A stretch of 64,000 nucleotides of DNA, from assembly GCA_025934775.1 (NCBI GenBank), contig JAICWO010000012.1, forward strand, positions 124,001-188,000, in the 5' to 3' direction. Both the position numbers and the translations under genes were made by a program. The DNA comes from Gemmatimonadaceae bacterium. GTDB lineage: Bacteria; Gemmatimonadota; Gemmatimonadetes; Gemmatimonadales; Gemmatimonadaceae. Below are positions 58,570 to 64,000 of the stretch, piece by piece. The notes beneath the pieces are model-generated. The model did not search any database, was not told the DNA's origin, and was given only the letters and a program-made list of their open reading frames with translations. Position 1 is the first letter of the stretch; every line of letters begins with the position of its first letter.

Positions 58570-61224
58570 ATGCGTGCCTCGCTCCAGCGCGCGCGATCGT
58601 TCGCCGCGCGGCTCGTCGGCGCCCTCCACAGCCGCCGCATCGACGAGGACATCGACGCCGAGCTCCAGTCGCACCTCGAGATGCGCGCCGAGCTGCTCGT
58701 CGCGAGAGGAAGCTCGCATGACGATGCTCTGAACGAAGCCAAGCGCATGTTCGGCAATCGCACATACCTCAAAGAAGAGGCGCGCGGGCAGGAGCTGCTG
58801 CCGCGCGTCGAGTCGCTCGCGCAGGACCTTCGCTACGGACTGCGCCTCCTCCGACGGAATCCCGGCTTCACCGTGATCGTCGTGCTCATGCTCGGGCTGG
58901 GCATGGGGCTCAACGCGGCGATGTTCAGCGTCTTCCATCAGGTGCTGCTCGCGCCGCTGCAATTGCCGCACGGCGACCGCCTGTACATGGTCTCGTCGCA
59001 CGCGCGATCGGTCGGCGACGCTCGCCGCGCGATGTCCGGCCCGGAGTTCCGCGACTTTCGCGACCAGAACACCGTCTTCACCGGCGTCGCAGCCGTCATC
59101 CCAACCTTCGCCGAGTCGTGGACCGGCGATGGCGAGCCGCGCACCGTGAACTGCACGTCGCCCACGCAGGACTTCTTCAACGTCCTCGGCGTCCGCCCGC
59201 TGATGGGGCGCACGTTCTCGGCCGCCGAGTACGCAAATCTGCGCAACACGTCGCTGATTCTCTCATACAAGTTCTGGAAGACACAGCTTGGCGGGGATCC
59301 GCACGTCATCGGCCGCGTCATCAATCTCGGCGGCGATCCGTCGACGATCATCGGCGTCCTCCCGCCAATGCCGGACCTCTACTCCGACGCCGACATCTGG
59401 GTGACGCTCTCGACGGAGCCGAGTTGGGACTTCATGAACTGGCGCGCGAACAAGTTCCTCGACGTCGTCGTGCGGCTGAAGCCAGGGGTCACACCGCAGG
59501 TCGCCGAGCAGCAGCTCACCACGATCTTACGTCGGGCAGACGGCGAGCCGACGGACGTGCAGGCGCAGCTCACGCCAGTGCGTGACTTCGTCGTGGGCCC
59601 GATCAAGCGGCAGCTTGACATCATGATGATGGCCGTCGCGCTCGTGCTGCTCGTGACGCTGCTCAACACCGCGGCCATGCTGCTCGCGCATTCCATAAAG
59701 CGCGCGCCCGAGCTGGCGGTGCGACTCGGGCTCGGCGCGAGCCGCGCGCGCATCCGCCGCCAGCTCCTCGTGGAAGGCGTGCTGTTGAGCGGCGCCGGCG
59801 GAACGCTCGGCATCGTGCTCGCCGAGATCGTGGTCGCCGCGATCCGTCACTACTCCGCCGCGTCGCTCCCGCGCATGGACGGACTCGCGCTCAGCGGTCC
59901 TGCGATCGCGGTGAGCCTCGGCGTCGTCGCGCTCAGCGCCGTCATCTTCGCGCTCCTTCCCGGAACGCTCCTCCAGCTCGATCTCGCGGCGGCGTTCCGC
60001 GGCGCGCGCACGCAGACCGGCCGCGCGCAGCGTCCGTTCGGCGGATTGATCGTCGCCGAGATCGCGTGCGCGGTGGTGTTGACCGTGGGAGCCGGACTGC
60101 TGGTGCGCAGCTTCCTGCGCATCCAATCGGTGCCGCTGGGATATCAACCCGAGCGTACCGTGTCGGCGTATCTGCGCACGAACTACGACAGCACCGACGG
60201 CTATCCATTCTGGGAGAACGTGCTCGGCGCGGCGGCGAGCGTTCCCGGAGCGACCGCGGCGGCGATCTCGGACTGTGTGCCGTCGGCGCGCGCGGCGTCG
60301 GCCATCGTTCGATTCGCCGACCGGCCGAACGTTCCTGGCCGCGAGCCATCGACCGAAGGCTGCTGGATCAGCGCCGACTACTTCAAGGCACTCGGAGTGC
60401 CGCTCATTCGAGGACGTTATTTCTCGGATCATGATGATGCTGCCGCGCCCCCGGTGGTGATCATCAACGCCGAGGCGGCGCGCCGGCTCTTCGCGGGTGA
60501 GAACGCGATCGGAAGGCGGATCGCGGTGAGCTATCTCTCGCTCGGCAGTCGGAGCACCGCCGAGCCGCGGATGCGCGAGATCGTGGGCGTGGTGTCGGAC
60601 CTCCGGCAGCGCGCCGTCGACCTGCCGCCCGGGCCCGCGGTGTACATGCCGTATGGCCAGGACGAGACGTACCACGTCTTGAATTCAATGAATCTCTACA
60701 TCCGCGGCACCGGCGCCGACCCCGTCGCGCTCGGCCGGAGCGCGCGGGAAAAGATCCAGGCGCTCTACCCCAATCAGCCCGTCGAGCGCATTCGCGGGAT
60801 GCGCGAGGTGATCGCGACGTCGATCGCCCGGCGCACGTACGCCGCGCTCGCGATGACCGGCTTCGCCGTGCTCGCGCTGCTCCTGTGCGGACTCGGGATC
60901 TACGGCGTGGTGTCGTACGTGATGCAGCAGCGCACGCGCGAGTTCGGCATCCGCATGGCGCTCGGCGCTCAGCGCAGCGACGTACTGATCGACGTGCTCA
61001 GGCGAGGCGGGGTGCTCGTCGGCACGGGACTCGTGCTTGGCGCGGGACTGTCGCTGCTCGTCACGGGCGAGCTGTCGCAACTGTTGTTCGAGACGGGAGC
61101 AACGGATCCGACGGTGTACCTTGGGACGGCACTCGTGCTCGCGGCGACCGGGATGCTCGCCTGCCTGCTGCCGGCGCTCCGCGCGTCGCGCCTCGATCCG
61201 CGGAGCGCGCTCGGATTGCAGTGA
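58570..61224 (+). CDS. ADOP-type ABC transporter permease
   Basis: This 884-residue protein has the same build as the one at 53-55.7 kb. The soluble head is RRIDEDIDAELQSHLEMRAE with EAKRMFGNRTYLKEEARGQE. It is followed by LLRRNPGFTVIVVLMLGLGM, a MacB-type core, the first FtsX section (KRAPELAVRLGLGASRARIR), a second core, and the last FtsX section (QQRTREFGIRMALGAQRSDV). The end, LLPALRASRLDPRSALGLQ, is the coupling motif. It is coupled to the PadR gene. Sequence identity to the other ADOP is low by eye, so this is not a recent duplication. Confidence 0.93.
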   Translation: MRASLQRARSFAARLVGALHSRRIDEDIDAELQSHLEMRAELLVARGSSHDDALNEAKRMFGNRTYLKEEARGQELLPRVESLAQDLRYGLRLLRRNPGFTVIVVLMLGLGMGLNAAMFSVFHQVLLAPLQLPHGDRLYMVSSHARSVGDARRAMSGPEFRDFRDQNTVFTGVAAVIPTFAESWTGDGEPRTVNCTSPTQDFFNVLGVRPLMGRTFSAAEYANLRNTSLILSYKFWKTQLGGDPHVIGRVINLGGDPSTIIGVLPPMPDLYSDADIWVTLSTEPSWDFMNWRANKFLDVVVRLKPGVTPQVAEQQLTTILRRADGEPTDVQAQLTPVRDFVVGPIKRQLDIMMMAVALVLLVTLLNTAAMLLAHSIKRAPELAVRLGLGASRARIRRQLLVEGVLLSGAGGTLGIVLAEIVVAAIRHYSAASLPRMDGLALSGPAIAVSLGVVALSAVIFALLPGTLLQLDLAAAFRGARTQTGRAQRPFGGLIVAEIACAVVLTVGAGLLVRSFLRIQSVPLGYQPERTVSAYLRTNYDSTDGYPFWENVLGAAASVPGATAAAISDCVPSARAASAIVRFADRPNVPGREPSTEGCWISADYFKALGVPLIRGRYFSDHDDAAAPPVVIINAEAARRLFAGENAIGRRIAVSYLSLGSRSTAEPRMREIVGVVSDLRQRAVDLPPGPAVYMPYGQDETYHVLNSMNLYIRGTGADPVALGRSAREKIQALYPNQPVERIRGMREVIATSIARRTYAALAMTGFAVLALLLCGLGIYGVVSYVMQQRTREFGIRMALGAQRSDVLIDVLRRGGVLVGTGLVLGAGLSLLVTGELSQLLFETGATDPTVYLGTALVLAATGMLACLLPALRASRLDPRSALGLQ

Positions 61225-61249
61225 TCGGGGGCGCGCGTTCGATTACGGA

Positions 61250-61795
61250 TTACCGCGCCGCTCCGAATACGGACTGGACGTCGATCGCCAACGGGGCGTT
61301 GGCGACCGCGCGCCAGATCAATGCGTCGGTCACGACAACATCCTGCTGGCCGGGGCGCGCGACGCGAACTTCGTTCCGCTCGGGGTCGAGCACCCAGTAC
61401 TCCGCGGCGCCGGCGTCGAGGTAGTATTCGCGTTTGCTAAAGAGATCGCGCCGTCGTGTCGTCGGCGACAGGACTTCGACCACGAGTAACGGCGGCGGCA
61501 GCTCATCCCACGCGTTGCCGTGAGCGTGCGGCGATATGGCGCGCACCATGAGATCCGGCTCTGCTTCAGAGCCTTTGAACCGGATCACCGATCGCGGGTG
61601 ATACACGTTGCCCAGCCCGTGCCGCGCGACGTAGGGCGTGAGGATCGCGCTCAAGCGCGCCAGCACCTCTTCGCGATCGACCGACGGCGGCGGCGTCACG
61701 AACAGCTCGCCGCGAACGAGCTCGTACTTGTTGCCGTCGTCCGGGAGCCGGTGCAGCTCCTGGAGCGTCCACGGCGCCTCTATCGAGCCATTCAT
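61250..61795 (-). CDS. Uma2-family (DUF820) restriction-endonuclease-fold protein
   Basis: This 181-residue protein opens WTLQELHRLPDDGNKYELVR with GELFVTPPPSVDREEVLARL. It has VIRFKGSEAEPDLMVRA and PLLVVEVLSPTTRRRDLFSK, with EYYLDAGAAEYWVLDPERNE after that. These give the D...ExL-type PD-(D/E)xK core of Uma2/DUF820. The family is abundant in cyanobacteria and some soil phyla; its role is unsettled (putative nuclease, often mobile). It follows the methyltransferase gene by ten bases on the same strand. Confidence 0.88.
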   Translation of the reverse strand: MNGSIEAPWTLQELHRLPDDGNKYELVRGELFVTPPPSVDREEVLARLSAILTPYVARHGLGNVYHPRSVIRFKGSEAEPDLMVRAISPHAHGNAWDELPPPLLVVEVLSPTTRRRDLFSKREYYLDAGAAEYWVLDPERNEVRVARPGQQDVVVTDALIWRAVANAPLAIDVQSVFGAAR

Positions 61796-61805
61796 AAATT
61801 CCCCC

Positions 61806-62402
61806 TCAGCCGACTGTTGGCTTGAACGCCAGCACCTGCACCACCGCCGAGTGGCCGTTGTGGTAGTCGCCCTCGTGGATCTCACGTTCGATCTCGGCGC
61901 CGTGCTCGATGCGAAGGCCCGCGAGCTCGCGCCGCAGGTCGTCGAGCGACGGAAGGAGCGAGGCCTCGCCCGGTCCGCCGGTGCGAAACTCGAGCTGCTT
62001 CGGCCGGTACGCTTCCATGATGAACGCGCCGCCGGGCGCGAGCCCCTGCACGGATGCGGCGAGCACGCGGGCGCGCAATGCCGGCGGAAGGTGCATGAAG
62101 ATCGCGACGATGCCGGACCACTTGCCCGGCGCAATGCGATAGTCGGCGAGGTCGGCGGCTTCGGTTGCGATCGTCACGCCGCGCGCGGCGGCCAGCTCCT
62201 GCGCGCGCGACAGACCGACCGGCGACTGATCAACCGCGAGCACGTCGTGGCCGAGTGACGCGAGGTACACGGCGTTTCGACCCTGGCCCTCGGCGAGGCA
62301 GAGCACCGGGCCGGGAGGGATGCGGTCGGCGACGGAGCGGAGAAAGTCGTTCGGCTCGGCGCCGTAGACGAAACCGGGAGCGGCGTAGCGTTCGTTCCAC
62401 AT
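61806..62402 (-). CDS. SAM-dependent class I methyltransferase
   Basis: This 198-residue protein starts MWNERYAAPGFVYGAEPNDF, the opening typical of TehB/thiopurine-methyltransferase-like enzymes. The SAM site is VLCLAEGQGRNAVYLASLGH with the acidic VLAVDQSPVGLSRA. Residues GIVAIFMHLPPALRARVLAA and GGAFIMEAYRPKQL complete the fold. The substrate is unknown; tellurite, thiol and other small-molecule roles are seen in relatives. The upstream frame extension of 12 codons is poor and overlaps the gap. It may form a unit with the Uma2 gene. Confidence 0.9.
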   Translation of the reverse strand: MWNERYAAPGFVYGAEPNDFLRSVADRIPPGPVLCLAEGQGRNAVYLASLGHDVLAVDQSPVGLSRAQELAAARGVTIATEAADLADYRIAPGKWSGIVAIFMHLPPALRARVLAASVQGLAPGGAFIMEAYRPKQLEFRTGGPGEASLLPSLDDLRRELAGLRIEHGAEIEREIHEGDYHNGHSAVVQVLAFKPTVG

Positions 62403-62444
62403 GGAGTGAAGAATATGCGCGGCGGCACGCTCACGCACCGCCGC

Positions 62445-63116
62445 TCAGCACACGGCTTGGTCGTAGCGCTCGATGCGGATCTCGGCGGCGCGACGGTCGC
62501 GCAGCACGACGATCACGCTCGCGGCGACGTTCGCGTACGGCGGACCGGCGTTGAAGCACGACTCGCGATATTCGGGCGTATTCCAGATCTCATATGCGGG
62601 CGTGCCGGGGCGGAGGTACTCCTTCGCGTCGAAGTCGTAGATCAGGGAGTCCGGGGTGCTGCGCGTGGGCTGACCGAGGAGGCCCCGAATCGCTGAGGTG
62701 CCGAGGCCGAGGCGGAGTCCGCCGGGGGTGGAGACAGGCGGCGAGGTGCGCAGCGGCGCGCAGGCTTCGCGATCCGCGACTGGAGCGCTTTCTCGAACTC
62801 GGATGACGTTCAGTTCGCGGCCAGGGGTGCCCATGTCGCTCGCGTCGCTCATCAGCTCGAGGAGGGCGGTGGGGGATTCGCGAGGAATCACGTAGCACCA
62901 GCTCTCGTAGACGTCGTGCCCGGTGCCGATGCGGCGTTCGCGGGTGGGGCCAAGCTTTGCGAGGATGCTTGAGGCGCTGTCGCGGTCGAGGGCGACGCCG
63001 GCGAGGGAGCGAAATACGATGGGGAGGTCGTGGCGGGGAAGCTGGGCGGGGACGGGGAGTGATAGGGTTGTGAGTAGGAGGGAGAGTACAGCGGACCTGA
63101 ATACGGAAATGCTCAT
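62445..63116 (-). CDS. Exported hypothetical protein, 223 aa
   Basis: The ATG overlaps the end of a small upstream frame (ATGA). A signal peptide (FRSAVLSLLLTTLSLPVPA) leads to a domain with DLPIVFRSLAGVALDRDSAS and SILAKLGPTRERRIGTGHDV, then ESWCYVIPRESPTALLELMS. The C-terminal part has GGLRLGLGTSAIRGLLGQPT, a pattern like small periplasmic domains with a repeated G-x-s-x-x-x-x-L-G-x-P motif. Both halves carry it (SSILAKLGPT, SAIRGLLGQPT), so it may be an internal repeat. I do not know its function. Confidence 0.75.
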   Translation of the reverse strand: MSISVFRSAVLSLLLTTLSLPVPAQLPRHDLPIVFRSLAGVALDRDSASSILAKLGPTRERRIGTGHDVYESWCYVIPRESPTALLELMSDASDMGTPGRELNVIRVRESAPVADREACAPLRTSPPVSTPGGLRLGLGTSAIRGLLGQPTRSTPDSLIYDFDAKEYLRPGTPAYEIWNTPEYRESCFNAGPPYANVAASVIVVLRDRRAAEIRIERYDQAVC

Positions 63117-63498
63117 ATCGTGACCGTCAATAGAACGATAGAGACCGCCGGGGATGCGACGCCGAGCCAGCGCCATTGGCCGGCAGATGCGGCGCGATGC
63201 CACACGAGCGTGTGCGTCACTGCCTTGCCCTCGTACAGCGCACGCGCAATGGGCACAAATGTGTCACCGCTCAGAGAGTAGCGACGCTCGATGGCGCCTG
63301 CGTCGGACGCGCGGATGGACGCGGTGACGTGATGTATCCCTCCTCTAGCTCGAGGTATATCGCAAAGTCATCCAGGGGCAGCACGGAGGCGACGTCGCGA
63401 TCCCAAGCCTCGAACAGCCGTTCGGAGACCGCCTGTAATCGCTTCGGTCCGATCGGATCAACCGCGGCGGTAAAATCGCCGGCTGATAGGTCGAGCAT
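63113..63498 (-). pseudogene. Small gene broken by a single-base frameshift
   Basis: From an ATG at 63498 the first frame gives MLDLSAGDFTAAVDPIGPKR and on to DDFAIYLELEEG. Near 63337-63345 (a GGAGGG run) the sensible sequence moves to another frame, which reads HHVTASIRASDAGAIERRYS, LSGDTFVPIARALYEGKAVT and ends in a membrane-like helix, GVASPAVSIVLLTVTI. The stop at 63113-63115 overlaps the next gene's ATG. The interval is 386 bases, one short of a multiple of three, so one inserted base restores a 128-residue protein. It may be a real mutation or a sequence error. The family is unknown. Confidence 0.72.
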
Positions 63499-63525
63499 GT
63501 GCGCGGGTTCGGGGCTGCAACGTTC

Positions 63526-63984
63526 GTTATGCCGCGACGCAGCCCGACGGCGGTGCGCCCGTACTGGAACGGCTCTGCCGGGAGCGGAGGCACAGAGGCA
63601 TGCGGCGCTCCCCCCGCACACGCTGTATCGGACCGAAGCGTGTCTGTTAGAGGGCGGCGACGACGGCGCGCTGCCGCATGCTGCCGCTGAGCTGACTCGT
63701 CGCCCACCGGCTCGCCTGCCACGGCTCCGCCGTACACCACCTGACGCACCTGGCCGATGGACTTCCCGAGGCGGACTGTCCCGACATCGACGCGTGCCTG
63801 GGGCTGCCGAGCGCCGATGGATGTTTCCTCATGCACAAGCAGAAACAAGCACTGATGAGGGATCAGTCACGGTCGGGATCGCGGCATAACGCCCGAGCTC
63901 AGCTGCAAAGGAGTCAAATAAGAGTTTGCGGCGCCGCCGCAAACAGGTCAATAGCTCCTTTGTCAGCTGCAGCGTTCGTTAGGC
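63526..63984 (+). mobile_element. Probable integron gene cassette
   Basis: The cassette would run from the cut site in GTTATGC (63526-63532) to the cut site in GTTAGGC (63978-63984). The expected complement of its first bases, GCATAAC, is present at 63884-63890. The 18 bases at each end (63515-63532 and 63967-63984; CTGCAACGTTCGTTATGC against CTGCAGCGTTCGTTAGGC) match at 16 positions. No integrase is in the window. The coding content is unclear: stretches such as LADGLPEADCPDIDACLGLP and GGDDGALPHAAAELT look protein-like but lie in different frames, and no intact gene with a start can be drawn. Confidence 0.62.
63884..63984 (+). other. attC recombination site
   Basis: This is a 101-base imperfect palindrome. 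Outer boxes GCATAAC (63884-63890) and GTTAGGC (63978-63984) are followed inward by pairable arms (CTCAGCTG...CAAAGGAG with CTCCTTTG...CAGCTGCAG). An inner perfect palindrome has 9-base arms (GTTTGCGGC at 63924-63932, GCCGCAAAC at 63936-63944). Layout, length and the extra base breaking the arms fit an integron attC site folded on one strand. A TAA stop is embedded in the first box, as is usual for cassette genes. Confidence 0.72.
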
Positions 63985-64000
63985 GACACGGAGCGGCTTA

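Noticed and set aside
63499-63690. A 63-codon plus-strand frame at the start of the integron cassette
   Set aside because: It is Arg-rich with poor codon use, and better protein-like stretches lie in the other two frames, so no intact cassette gene can be claimed.

Overview
This 64 kb window is very GC-rich, with strongly GC-ending codons and dense genes on both strands. It has no rRNA or tRNA and no CRISPR array. Its gene content points to a soil-type Gemmatimonadota bacterium, with Acidobacteriota as the main alternative: two PadR/ADOP-permease pairs, a 1111-residue BNR-propeller exoprotein, a DUF1800/DUF1501 pair, DUF4142, an ABC-2 permease/M1-peptidase fusion, and many small lipoproteins. 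This assignment is inference from gene families, not from a marker gene.

Layout. 1-3.4 kb: the end of a chorismate mutase gene overlapping tyrA, then a VOC protein, an S1/P1-type nuclease and an L,D-transpeptidase. 3.5-10.5 kb: transporters (MgtE, EamA, MFS), a Rieske-FAD reductase and a CopD-like protein. 10.5-18 kb: a DUF2779 double-nuclease protein, DUF4142, a Cys-rich HTH regulator, the DUF1800/DUF1501 pair, a cupredoxin and a lipoprotein. 18-22.6 kb: a ClC antiporter, then a four-gene minus-strand operon (TSUP exporter, DUF1634, cytochrome b, Mo-oxidoreductase) that looks like sulfite oxidation plus export. 22.7-34.6 kb: a large L,D-transpeptidase, an amidase, an encapsulated-ferritin-like protein, a GHL10 glycosidase, the BNR exoprotein, a quinone reductase, a lytic transglycosylase and a 15-cysteine Csp/DUF326 copper protein. 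34.8-38.3 kb: a tight kaiB-kaiC-histidine kinase operon. 38.4-49.5 kb: a lipoprotein, infA, a YncE/phosphoesterase, a porin, an ABC ATPase with the permease-peptidase fusion, and a B12-binding radical SAM enzyme.

From 49.5 kb the window becomes accessory. It holds a two-gene operon with its own good promoter that encodes a possible Cry-like helical toxin and a membrane partner, a VapBC-like toxin-antitoxin pair, two PadR/ADOP units, and a membrane-anchored TPR protein. The last 900 bases hold a frameshifted small gene and a probable integron gene cassette with an attC site.

A second layer lies between the genes. Several gaps carry tandem heptanucleotide repeats (GTGGAnn, GGTTGTG, GCTATCn), many folded into long imperfect palindromes, always just downstream of at least one stop codon. 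A separate interspersed repeat (core GTCGAGGAATCCGGGCTCG) occurs at 6.1 and 43.1 kb. Within genes there are short islands of AT-ending codons that contrast sharply with the GC-rich surroundings.
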